Assembly: GCA_037176725.1 (NCBI GenBank)
Contig: JAZBRS010000014.1
Coordinates: forward strand, 75,622,501-75,686,500
Origin: Posidonia oceanica
Taxonomy: Eukaryota > Streptophyta > Magnoliopsida > Alismatales > Posidoniaceae
Direction: 5' to 3'
Length of the DNA: 64,000 bases
In this document: one piece after another, positions 30,914 through 41,826 of the stretch
How positions within the stretch are numbered: the stretch's first letter is position 1
Layout of the letters: every line of letters begins with the position of its first letter
Notes under the pieces: generated by a model
The model's database searches: none
The model's input: the letters and a program-made list of their open reading frames with translations, nothing else
What the model was told of the DNA's origin: nothing
Made by a program: the position numbers and the translations under genes

Positions 30914-32066
30914 GTGTTCCATATGATTATGCCACAAAAGTGTGTAGAAATCACGCGGTATGAGCGGGTGTACCAGCCAGTAGCTTTGACATCCAGACCT
31001 AGTTACCCAGAGCCAACTCCTTCACCTCTTGTGGGACAGCCTGCTAGGACTTTCACAGTAGATAGCCCATCTCAGCCCTCTACCTCATCCCCTGTTGCTC
31101 CGAAGAAGGATCAGCCTTCCGCCGATATCACCACTCAGTTGATGAAGGTAAAGGCTGATATTTCCATCTGGGATCTCATCCACACATCCTCAGAGCATAG
31201 GGAGGCCTTTCTTAGAGTTTTCCAGGCTACCCACGTCTCCTTGACCATTGAGCCCGCTGCCCTCGAGACCATGGTGGGCATGATTGTGGTTCCGCAAGTC
31301 ATCTCTTTTTCAAGTGATGAATTGCCTCCGATGGGGATAAACCATAACCCACCCCTGTTCATCACGGTGCAGTACCAAACTTTTCCTATTCCCTTGGCGT
31401 TGGTTGATAATAAGGGTAGACCTCAATGTCTGTCCCTTGCACACAGCAAGCCGACTCGGATTCAAAGCTGAGGACATTACACCAGCTACAAAGGGAATGA
31501 CCGCCTTTGATAACACGCACCATGATGCGCTGGGGATTCTAATCATTCCCCTTACCATAGGACTTGTTGTTTTCAATGTAGAGTTCTACATCGTTGATCT
31601 TGAGCCTTCTTTTAACCTCCTGCTTGGGCACCTTTGGCTCCACAAGCATCAAGTGCTCCCCTCGACTCTCCATTGCAAGATCAAGTTCCGTTGGGGCGAC
31701 GACGTTGTCGTCGTTATGGCGGAAAACTTCGATAAGGAGAAAGTCGAGCCTGTCTCTTCTGTCTCTTTACAGACTGTTCAATTCGAACCTAAACCCTCTG
31801 ATATTCTTTATTGTGTCAATTGGTTTGAGCCAGTTAATTTCATTCCAGATCTCGAACGTGCCAGCCTGGCCGTTTGTTCCAACCCTTCTTTGATGTTCGA
31901 GAACTTATGTCGTCAATGGGGTTATGAGATAGGGACACCACTCGGGCGGTACGGCAGGGGATCACCGAGCCCATTGCAGCAGCAAAGAGGAGAGACAACG
32001 AAGGACTTGGCTACGACTGGCAGCCTCACAAGGATGGATTCGCGCACTCAAAGAACCGAAAGCTGA
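30914..32066 (+). pseudogene. pro: Og2 aspartic protease, frameshifted in the active site
   Basis: A frame-2 segment (MKVKADISIWDLIHTSSEHR, VPQVISFSSDELPP) leads to PIPLALVDN. The expected active-site triplet after VDN is disrupted by a small indel at about 31408-31420, and the protein continues in frame 0 as LNVCPLHTASRLGF ... FYIVDLEPSFNLLLGHLWLH, the usual second half of a Tat protease. Cleavage of Gag-Pol would therefore fail. Frame 0 ends at 32066, while frame 2 resumes with GLGYDWQPHKDGF near 32004, a G-patch-like phrase. Confidence 0.8.
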
Positions 32067-35000
32067 TCATTCCGCAGGATCTCACTAACTTCATCTGTGC
32101 GGGTACTCTCGATCCCAACCAGAGTCAGACTTCCACACAGCCAGGACTGCACCAGACTTCCCCACTATTGACAGAGGAGTGGGTCTGCATCGAGGACTTC
32201 TACTCAGACGAGGAGCATGTGATAGAGATAGACCGGGCCGACAGGGAGGTCCAGGCGATTGAGCATGTGGCCCCTGGAGCGGCCGGAGCCTACTACCTTG
32301 ATTTCGCTCCAGATAAGGATGAGGGAGCAATTGTAGAGGCCCAAATGGACAGCCAGCTCGGTGACTTGGAACTTTTGTTCCAAGAGCAGCTCACCGTATT
32401 GGTAGAGGATGCTGCAGAGCAGCACGCGCTGAGGAAGGGAAAGGCGGTGCTCATAGAATGCGAGCCTGATTGTTCCAACCGACAGCAAGACCACTCAGCT
32501 ATCATGGTCTTGGAAGAGTCGGCGGTTGCATCCACTAGACCCGACGAGTTGATCACTCCGCAATCGGGAGGCGGGTCTAGATGGTATGTTCAGCCCAAAC
32601 CCCACCTTAGGCATGGCGGGGGTGAAAAAAGAAACGCCAATTTAGGTTTGGGCAGTGACCCAGGCAGCAGCAGTCAGATCAGTCAGGAGAAGGACAGCCG
32701 CCAGATACCTACATCACCTGTGTATACATTTGAAAATCCAAAAAAATCATAAAATTTGGAAAACCCCAAAAACATAGTAAAGGTAGTAGAGGTAGAACGA
32801 CCTGGTCTATTAGCAAGTCCAGAGGCTACGGGGGCAGAGGTCACACAGTGTTGATATAAGAACACCAGAGTTAGTGTGACCATCTTGAAGCGTGAAGGGC
32901 AGAGCGCTGAGCACATCCTCTCCTTCGATGTCACGGATCCGATATTCGAGAAGGAGATACTCTCGGAGCTTATTGCGTACGAAGAGGAGGATGATCAAGA
33001 GGGAGATGTAGGCGTAGAAGAAGAAGCGACGCTTGATTTCCAGCCCTATGACGATGACCCCGAAGGGCCAAACCTCCATGTTGAAGAAGAGACGGAGGTT
33101 ATCAACATCGGCACAGCCGAAGAGGTCAAGGAGGTCCGCATCAGTGCCAAGTTGACATCCCAGGCTAGAGCAGAATTCATTGCATTCCTTATGGAATATG
33201 CAGATGTATTCGCCTAGAGTTATGACGACATGGTTGGCCTCGATGTTGAAATAGTGGTGCATAACTTGGCACTTAAGCCGGATGCAAAACCCATCAAGCA
33301 GAAGCTTAGAAGATGGTGTCCGCAATGGCTGTTGATGCTCAAGGAGGAAATTGTGAAGCAACACAATGTCAATTTCCTCAAGGTCATCCTGTACCCAGAG
33401 TGGCTTGCAAATGTCGTGCCGATACCCAAGAAGGATGGTCGAGTCCGCATGTGCATTGATTACAGGGACTTGAACAAGGCGAGTCCCAAGGATGATTTCC
33501 CACTGCCACACATTGATGTCCTAGTTGACAATACTGCGGGACACAAGATGGTTTCATTCATGGATGGCTTCTCAGGTTACAACCAAATCAGAATGGCAGA
33601 GGAGGATATGGAAAAGACATCCTTCATCACCCCATGGGGAGTCTTTTGCTATCGAGTGATGCCTTTTGGACTCAAGAATGTAGGGGCGACATATCAGCGA
33701 GCCATGACTGCATTGTTCCATGACCTCATGCACCAGGAGGTCGAGGTTTATGTGGACGATATGATCGCCAAGTCCAAAGAGTTCGAGGATCACCTATCCT
33801 GCCTGAGAAAGCTCTTTGATCGCCTTAGACGCTACAAGCTTCGCCTCAACCCTAACAAATGTGTGTTCGGAGTTTCTTCTGGGAAGCTTTTGGGCTATAT
33901 CATCAGCTAGAGGGGAATTGAGGTGGATCCCAGCAAGGCCAGAGCAATCATTGACATTCCTCCCCCTGCAACAGAGAAGGAAGTCAGAGGACTGTTGGGG
34001 CGCCTGCAATATATTAGTCGGTTCATAGCGCAGCTCACGCCCATTTGTGAGTCGATCTTCAAGCTTCTACGGAAGAATACGCAGATCAGTTGGAATGTCG
34101 AGTGCCAGACTGCATTTGACAAGATCAAGCAGCTCTTGGTCAAGCCTCCGGTTTTGGTGCCTCCTACGCCGAGGAGACCTCTGCTTCTCTATCTCTCCAC
34201 TACTCAGCACTCCATGGGTGCAGTCTTGGGCCAACACGACGAGTTAGGTCGTAAAGAGCGGGCCATCTACTATCTCAGCAAGAAGTTCAATGACTGCGAG
34301 GCCAAGTACAGCACCATTGAGGAGGTCTGCCTATCCCTTGTCTGGGCCACACAGAAATTGAAACATTACATGATGGCATACCCTGTCCTACTTCTATGTC
34401 GGCATGATCCGATGAAATTCCTCTTCCAAAAGCCAGCACTAGTTGGCAGATGCGTCAAGTGGCAAGTATTGTTGTCCCAATATGACATCACTTTCGTAAC
34501 ACAGAAGTTGATGAAGGGGTAGGCAATGGCAGACCATTTGGCTGACTTACCCTTACCTAAGTATCAGCCCCTCCAGACACAGTTCCCTGACGAGGACATC
34601 CTTTTTGCCATGGAGGACTCGGAGCTAGAGAGTCCCGAGGACAAGTAGCATTGGCATATGTATTTTGATGGCACTGTCAATAAGAGGGGTAGAGGCATTG
34701 GTGCAGTTCTCGCGTCACCGCAAGGTCAGTGGATCCCTTTTGCGAGGAAATTGACCTTCGAGTGCACCAATAATGAAGCTGAATACAAAGCATGTATCCT
34801 GGGACTCCAAGTCGTGCTTAAGCATGGCGTGCGACAGCTGAGAGTATTTGGGGATGCGATGCTCATCATCTCCTAGGTCAATGGAGAATGGAAAACCAGG
34901 GACCCCAAGCTTGTGCCATATCATGAGTACCTTCTGAAGCTCATTGAAGAGTTCGAGGAGATCCATTTCACCATCATGAGTAGAACCAAGAATGCCTATG

Positions 35001-36376
35001 TAGATGCACTGGCAACTTTAGCATCTTGGCTCTCCATGCCAGAGGACCATGCAGTGGATGTGTCGGTCACATGTGTAGAGCAGCCTGCACACTGCATGAG
35101 CATTGAAGAGGCGGACCCCTCAGATCATTTCTCATGGTACCATGACATCCAGATCTTCCTGGAATCTGGCAGATTTCCACCCAGTGCCTCAGCGGCCGAC
35201 AAGAAGACTTTGGCGCGTCTGGCGTCGAAATATGTGCTCGGAGCAGGACACCTTTATAGGAGATCCTACAATCAGATGCTCCTTCGCTGTGTGGACAAGA
35301 CAGAAGCTGACACACTGATGCTCGAAGTTCATGCAGGGACATGCGGTCCTCATATGAACAGTGTGTTGCTAGCCAAGAAGATCATGCTTCAGGGCTATTT
35401 CTGGTCAACCATGGAGGCAGATTGCTGCCAGTTTGTGTGCAGATGCCACAACTGTCAGATCCATGGGAACTTCATTCATGCTCCCCCACAGCAATTGCAT
35501 AGCATGTCGTCACCATGGCCCTTATCTACATGGGGAATTGATGGCATCAGGGCTATTCATCCTGCAGCCTCCAATGGTCATCGCTTTATCCTGGTAGCGA
35601 TTGATTACTTCACCAAGTGGGTGGAGGTGGCCTCGTACAAGATTGTCATAGCCGCGGCAATAGAGAAGTTCATCAGGAACAACGTCATTGCCCGGTATGG
35701 AGTCTTGCACGCCATCATATCTGATAACGGCAAGAACTTGATAGCCTAGAGGATTGAGGACTATCTCCAGAGCTTCAAGATCAAGCATCACAGATCCTCA
35801 CCCTATCGGCCACAGATGAATGGTGCAGTTGAGTCAGCCAACAAAAATCTTGTGAAGATCCTGAAGAAAATGGTTGAGACTCATAAGGACTAGCACGACA
35901 AGCTTTCATATGCCCTTTGGACGTACAGAACGTCAGTCCGGACATCAACAGGGGCAACTCCATATTCACTCGTGTTTGGCATGGAGGCTGTTTTGCCCAT
36001 TGAGGTAGAGATCCCATCACTTCGGATCCTACAAGAAGCTGAGCTGGAGAAGGCAGAATGGATTAAAGATCACTGCATCCAGCTGAATCTGATCGACAAG
36101 CATAGATTGCAAGCCATGCATCTTACCCAATGCAATCAGAGGCGCATGGCCAAAGCTTATTAGAAGAAGGTCAGACCTAGAAATCTCGCACCTGGTGACC
36201 TAGTCTTGCGAGCAATCCATCTGCCTGATACCGGTGGCAAATTCAAGCCTAATTGGCGTGGCCCTTTCATTGTCAAGCAGATCCTCTCTGGTGGTGCTGC
36301 AATCCTTGAGGACATGGACTAGGTTGAGCAGTCAGGACCGGTCAATTCTTGCTACCTCAAGAAGTACTACCAATGA
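32067..36376 (+). pseudogene. pol: Og2 pol (linker, RT, dual RNase H, integrase) with nine amber codons
   Basis: A 1.1 kb acidic linker (32168-33217) precedes RT. In other Ogre elements this is where an intron is reported; here a TAA at 32750 interrupts it. RT (33230-33910) keeps MCIDYRDLNKAS, FSGYNQIRM and the catalytic YVDD. Then come tether RNase H (34150-34520), second RNase H (34658-35030; YFDGTV, NNEAEYKA, FGDAML and YVDALA keep the acidic residues) and integrase (35250-35900). From 33215 to the terminal TGA at 36374 the frame never shifts. It carries nine stops, all TAG: 33215, 33908, 34520, 34646, 34874, 35747, 35891, 36161 and 36320. Where Og1 can be aligned, the codons are CAG (four cases) or TGG (35891). 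Confidence 0.92.
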
Positions 36377-37384
36377 CCCGAGGCTGTATCCTTGCCTTGC
36401 AGAGTTTTCTTCTTTTCTGTTTTATTCCATGCATTCATTGCTTCACAATCTTGCATTTGAAAATTGCATCTGTATACATTCTTGGCATTGCATACCTTTC
36501 TTTTCTAGCATTTCTGCAGCATGCAAAATCAACATGCATTTATAGCAGCATTAGTAAAAAAGAAAACATCAATCAAAATCAATCATCTTCATTCATGATA
36601 AAGAAAAAAAATCAAAATAATCATACTCATTCATGATATACAAAAAAAAGAGATCCTCATTCATGATAATCATGCTTGATGATAAAAATTGGAATAGCTA
36701 GCCTGCTTGGAAAGAGTTTGTTCCTCCTTAGTTGACACTACCTAGATGTCCTAGTAAGTGAGGGAGCCACCATCCGATAAAGAACAGAGCGAAATGTCCA
36801 AACTCCTCATAGGACCTATACCTTTAGAGAGAGAGAAAATGAAAGGCCAAGAGTGAGAGTGAAAGCAAAAGAAAAAGAAAAAAAAAAGAGAGCAAAAAAA
36901 AAGCAATAAAAAAAATCATTCAATAAAAGGGCATAAAAAAAAAAGAACACAGAAGTTGAAGATAGAAGTCAGCCCTAGATAGAGGTGAGTAGTATAGCCT
37001 TATCCCTACGACTTATCTTGGAGAGGAGTCGGAGCATACGCCTGGAAATCCCACAAATTCTACAGGGACTAGCCACCCCTGTCTTGCAGCAGCTCCCCAG
37101 CACTAGACCAGGCGTTTTTTACCTCCAAGCCAGGGATAGAGTAAACTTGCAAACCTATGAGGGAGTAAAAAAAAAATGAAAAAATAAAATAAAAGAGTGG
37201 GTGTAGGTCCTAGAGAGTTTGGCATGGAGCTTTGTTTCTCACCACACCACCAGGAACACCACTCTCTGAGACACCATCCATTCCAAAGAGCCACCTACAG
37301 TCTAGGAGTCCAAGTAGAGTCTCGTGAGTTGAGGACTACTCTTTCCTATATAGCAGGCATTCCTAGCATTCCAAATGCTGAGGG
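36377..37384 (+). other. Og2 3' region, first part
   Basis: Non-coding. It contains an AT-rich stretch with TCATTCATGAT words (36585-36675), a purine-rich tract (36830-36965) and the conserved block GAGAGTTTGGCATGGAGC at 37213-37230. It is colinear with Og0 from 36822. Confidence 0.75.
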
Positions 37385-37800
37385 CAACAAAAAATCTGCA
37401 TAAATCATGCATCTGTAAACAACAAAATTGCATAAATCATGCATCTACAAACAAAATTGCATAAATCATGCATATAAACAAAATTTGCATAAGTCATGCA
37501 TCTACAAACAATAAAATTGCATAAATCATGCATCTTCAATAGAAATTGCATAAATCATGCATCTACAAACAAAAATTGCATAAATCATGCATATAAACAA
37601 AATTTGCATAAGTCATGCATCTACAAACAACAAAATCTGCATAAATCATGCACTTACAAACAAAATTTTGCATAAATCATGCATCTACAACAAAAATCTG
37701 CATAAATCATGCATTTACAAACAAAAATTGCATAAGTCATGCATCTACAAACAATAAAATTGCATAAATCATGCATATTCAACACAATAAATCAATCATG
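37385..37800 (+). repeat. ~28-bp GCATAAATCATGCATCTACAA array (Og2)
   Basis: About 14 units of TTGCATAAATCATGCATCTA with an ACAAACAAAA spacer, more copies than in Og0. ATGCAT makes each unit partly palindromic. Confidence 0.9.
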
Positions 37801-38224
37801 CACCAAACTTGGCATAAATCATGCATGCATCAATCACTTCTTTACTCTCCTTCTCGACTTTGTGAGGCATCGAACAGTTCTCAACCGGGGGCAGGCCAGC
37901 TGCTTTCTGGATGAACTAGTTGGGACAATACTTCCACTAGGGGCATCTCTCCTTGGTCTTATCCTCTACATCGGGCTGGTAGCCCAAACTACTCGGTTGA
38001 CACCCGTCAAAACTGTCTAACACCGGGTTGGTACCCTTAACTACTCGTTTGACGTCCGTCATATTGTCTAACGTTCCGGCAGACGAGTTTGATGACTTGT
38101 CGCCACTCCACTTGACCGATAGACTCGCAGGTCTGTCATATTTTCTTGATACCAGGGGCATCAGTGTCGCCCATTGGTATCGTATTATCCTATGCATCGG
38201 GCTGACACCCCTAACTGCTAATGG
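37801..38224 (+). other. Og2 3' region, module block
   Basis: No gene. Three variants of the GGGCTGGTAGCCCAAACTAC module stand in a row (37972, 38024, 38199), with ATACCAGGGGCATC between them. They show the module before amplification into the Og1 and TG arrays. Confidence 0.65.
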
Positions 38225-38800
38225 ATTTTGGTATTCCCGTTATCTATCTCCTTTTCCGGCCAATAAGTCCAAAACTTATCTATCTCCTTTTCCAACCGAT
38301 AAGTCTGATACTTATCTATCTCCTTTTCCGGCTGATAAGTCCGAAACTTATCTATCTCCTTTTCCGACCGATAAGTCTGAAACTTATCTATCTCCTTTTC
38401 TGGCTAATAAGTCTGAAACTTATCTATCTCATTTTTCGGCCGATAAGTCCGAAAGTTGTCTATCTCCTTTTCTGGCCAATAAGTCTGAAACTTATCTATC
38501 TCCTTTTCTGGTCGATAAGTCCGAAACTTATCTATCTCCTTTTTCGATTGATGAGTCCGAAACTTATCTATTTCGGTTGATGAGTCCAAAACTTATTTAT
38601 TTCAGTTGATGAGTTCGAAACTTATCTATTTCGGTTGATGAGTCCGAAACTAATCTATTTCGGTTGATGAGTCTAAAACTTATCTATTTCGGTTGATGAG
38701 TTCAAAACTTATCAATTTCGATTGATGAGTCCGAAACTTATCTATTCCGGTCGATACGTTCGAAACTTATTACATCATCCCTTTGGCGGTCGGTAAGTCT
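38225..38800 (+). repeat. 36/26-bp CCGATAAGTCCGAAACTTATC array (Og2)
   Basis: The first eight or so units are 36 bp (TATCTCCTTTTCCGGCCGAT then AAGTCCGAAACTTATC). The remaining ones are 26 bp (TATTTCGGTTGATGAGTCCG then AAACTT). The core GATAAGT-CCGAA-ACTTATC is a hairpin. Og1 has a single related unit near 5304. Confidence 0.92.
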
Positions 38801-39177
38801 GAAACTTATCATATCATCATTTTGCATAACATAATAGGTAGTTGCATCCACATTTTGATCGCTTAGAGTAACATGACTCAGTGATCCACAGCATCAACAT
38901 CACATCATCATTGGCATCACATACACATGCATCGCTTGAGCACCCCCAGTGGACCTTAGCGCATACGAGCACCAGCATGCCATTAGCACTGCAAGATTAG
39001 CATCAGCATTGCCTCCTAGCATTTACATTAGCATTTGCATTGTGGCAACGAGTCATGAATTTCGGTGCATCCACCGGATAAGTGACTCACGCCAACAGCA
39101 ACACAGCTTCCCACCGACTACGGTCGTGGTGTCTTGTCAACCCTGAGCAGCGGCCTTGGTTCCCTCGACCTCGCTCA
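38801..39177 (+). other. Og2 region before the PPT
   Basis: Non-coding. It is nearly identical to Og0 23206-23490 and contains the single seed unit of the Og0 satellite at 38858-38886. Confidence 0.75.
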
Positions 39178-39189
39178 GGGAGGGGCATC
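39178..39189 (+). promoter_or_regulatory. Polypurine tract of Og2
   Basis: GGGAGGGGCATC directly before the LTR start TGTAGACACCCC; identical to the Og1 PPT. Confidence 0.9.
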
Positions 39190-39569
39190 TGTAGACACCC
39201 CGATTTTGTAGTCCTTCGTCGGCGGTTTTCTCCCAGGAATGTGCTCGATCGTGGCGGCCCCCACCTATTCACTAAACTAGAACCCAAACCTAAGCCTTGT
39301 CCAAAATCAAAACCCAAACCCAAACCTAAGCCTTGTTCAAGCCTAAGCCCAAGCCAAGCCTAAACCTAAGACCACCAATCCCAAACCTAGCCTAAACCTA
39401 AGATCACCAATCCCAAACCAAGCCTAAACCCAAGCTTAATCCCAAACCCAAGCCTAATCCCAAACCCAAGCCTAATCCAAAACCCAGGCCCTAAACCAAG
39501 CCTGATCCCAAATGCAAACCCAAGCCCAACCAAAAAAATCCAAGAAAGACATCCAAATCCACTCTGGGT

Positions 39570-39708
39570 CGTTGGATGCTGAATATGCCAGCGTCTTATG
39601 TAAGACGTAGGGAATCCAGCGTCTAACACCGTAGGCTCCTTGGGGTGTAGGATGCTATCTGAGATAGCGTCTTATGTAAGACGCTGCTCAGTTATGTGTC
39701 TTACACAC
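39570..39708 (+). repeat. Palindromic LTR cassettes 1 and 2 (Og2 3' LTR)
   Basis: Orthologous to 23798-23937. Core words are GCGTCTTATGTAAGACG (39591-39607) and GATAGCGTCTTATGTAAGAC (39663-39682), so the TTAYGTAA centre is kept while flanks differ. Confidence 0.8.
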
Positions 39709-40528
39709 CGGGACTGACAGAGCTTGATTCTTGGACTCCAATCGACTCCAGTGTGCATTTACCACCTTGCCCTCCATCTAGAACCCATTTTCCACCAAGT
39801 CCTACGTCCCCTCGTTTCCACTTCAACTGTTACACCCATGCAAACCAAATAAAAGCATTCTTCTTCCTCCATTGAAGGGGTCGGCACCCATTTCACTGAG
39901 AGGATTATCTAGAGCGAACCAGCCCAATTCCATTGGAATTCCCAGACCTCCGACCAACCCCAAGCTCTCCTAGACCTCTCACAAGCCTAACCCATCCCTC
40001 CGGTCGCCACCACTGCCGTCCAAGTCTGAGGAGAATCGCCGGCGAAGGGAAGCCACACCAACCTTCAAAATAGGTAGGTTTCCTCCCTCCTTAGCTCAGA
40101 ATTTTATTGTCTACGTCATATATGTTTGTTTTGATGCATTTTATCTGAGTTTTATTCGCCTTAATCTCTGTTATTGCCACTGCTTATCTTCTCCGATGAT
40201 GGGTTCCAGCCGTGCAAGGCCATTGGCCAAGGAGTGCGGTCGGGACGGCAACGTCACTTGACTGGTATCATCCCTGAGTCCCTCTCGACCTTCCCCAACC
40301 TCCATGATGAGCCACAGTCGAGCTCCATGGGCTCCTGGCCGTTCCAATGGCCGGAGAACCCATCGGATTCCGGTGAAAGGCAAGTGGAGGTGGGGAGGAT
40401 GATTTGCATGTCCGTTTTTGATAATAATTGCATGGTCATAATCGTGAATGTCTGTTCTTGCTTAATGGATGATCTACGCTTCGATTTGAATTGATTTGCA
40501 TATATGATTCTCTGAGAATCGTTGTCAG

Positions 40529-41068
40529 TGTGTAAGACACTAAGTCTGGTGCATCTTACGTAAGACGCAGCTCGGGCTAGCGTCTTACGTCACTGTTATG
40601 ATTTTTTTTATATTTTTCCTCCAGAAGCATTTTGAATGTTTACAGGTGTTTGATCCATTATGCATACAGAGTTTTTTAACATATTCATATCATGTTTTAC
40701 TTCATAAAAATCAACATGTAACAATCATGCATTGTTTTTTGAGATTTATCAGTCTATCTGTTTCTCAGGTGTAAGACGCAAGATCTGTAGCGTCTTATGT
40801 AAGATGCTGAAGATCACAGTGTCCTACACTTCTGTTCAGATTTCCAAATATTTTATTTCATTAAATGAGTTTCTATTGATGCCTGAGATTTAATGTGTGA
40901 CACCAGCATTGTTCTGATTTTGTCTTGTATCATTTTAGCCTCAAAAATTATTTTGACCTGAATACAAGCTGTTTTATCCTCATTTTGCTTAAAAACTTGA
41001 GTTTAGGTGTTAGACGTTGAGAATCCCAACGTCCAACGTAAGACGCTGGTGATCCTAGCGTTCAACAC
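40529..41068 (+). repeat. Palindromic LTR cassettes 3, 4 and 5 (Og2 3' LTR)
   Basis: Cassettes at 40529-40590 (GCATCTTACGTAAGACGC), 40769-40829 (GCGTCTTATGTAAGATGC) and 41007-41068 (ACGTCCAACGTAAGACGC). Each is bounded by GTGT(A/T)AGACG on the left and GTC(T/C)(T/A)AC or TTCAACAC on the right. Confidence 0.8.
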
Positions 41069-41570
41069 TTTAAGTCAGCTACATCCCAATTTGGAGTTGT
41101 TTCTTCGTTTCGCTTGTCGTTTTCCGCATCTGATCGCTTCCAGTACATGCCCTAGCATCCATGCATGTTGCTTGATCATTGTTTCTCTGCTTCATACCTT
41201 GCATCACCAATTTTCTCGTGGTTTTCCGCTTTCGTTTTGATTTCCTTTGCATGTCGCGTCCTTGCATTGCATGGTTTCTCCAGCGTTTTGTTTCTCGCCT
41301 GTATTACATTAGAGTAATGATGCATACTGCCCGAGGTTCTTGTGGATTGAGATCCCTCTTTCCAAGATGTGGTCAGCATCGCTGAGCACATTAGGATGCA
41401 TGTTTTGTTTTCCATCATATGTCATTGCATTAACATATTTTCAATGGCATGTAGCATGTTTTTACAAGGCATAGCATTATCACCCTTGAGCGTATAGTAA
41501 ATGGCATCATTGCCGACATTAGCCACAAATGAGCGGAATAGCCCAGAAAGACCGACTCTCTCGGGTGCAT

Positions 41571-41728
41571 GGGGGTGCCTAACACCTTCCCCATGCGTAA
41601 TAGGAGTCATTGCCCGATCTTTGGCCCGTAATGACCTTGTGTCATATGATTTACATTGTTTTATCATTTTGCATGTTTTGTGGTTTTCCTCGTCTTTCCT
41701 GCTTACAAATAGACTAGGTGGCGACTCC
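41571..41728 (+). promoter_or_regulatory. Og2 3' LTR core: hairpin block and PBS-like decamer
   Basis: The hairpin block GGGGGTGCCTAACACCTTCC starts at 41571. TGGCGACTCC at 41719-41728 matches the PBS start, 98 bases before the LTR end. Confidence 0.6.
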
Positions 41729-41826
41729 AAGTTTTTGTTTCCTTTACTTCAGCCTTCACCCGTTTTTTACATCTTTTTGCCGTGACCCATGATTCGGCAA
41801 TCGAGCCGTTCGGTCGTATGGTTATA

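Larger units (their letters stand above)
23503..41826 (+). mobile_element. Og2: complete but decayed Tat/Ogre-type element
   Basis: Structure: 5' LTR 23503-27217 (shared with Og0), PBS 27223, leader, gag, protease, linker, RT, dual RNase H, integrase (to 36376), 3' region with two satellite arrays, PPT 39178-39189, 3' LTR 39190-41826. All coding parts are broken, mostly by TAG codons. The right flank after 41826 is a copia element interrupted in its RNase H frame; the flanking bases GCTAG (41827-41831) are the expected duplication. Because the left LTR is also the 3' LTR of Og0, the tandem as a whole occupies one insertion site. Confidence 0.92.
39190..41826 (+). repeat. Og2 3' LTR (2.6 kb)
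   Basis: Starts TGTAGACACCCC and ends GTATGGTTATA (TA instead of the usual CA). It is colinear with the 5' LTR without the nested solo LTR. A donor-like AATAG|GTAGGT lies at 40073. The 3' core has the hairpin block at 41571-41613 and TGGCGACTCC at 41719-41728. The bordering copia sequence confirms the right edge. Confidence 0.92.

Noticed and set aside
33215..36376. Amber codons as programmed readthrough or a recoded genetic code
   Set aside because: Nine ambers sit at sites where Og1 has ordinary sense codons, including positions inside conserved domains. Mutation at CHG sites explains them without recoding.
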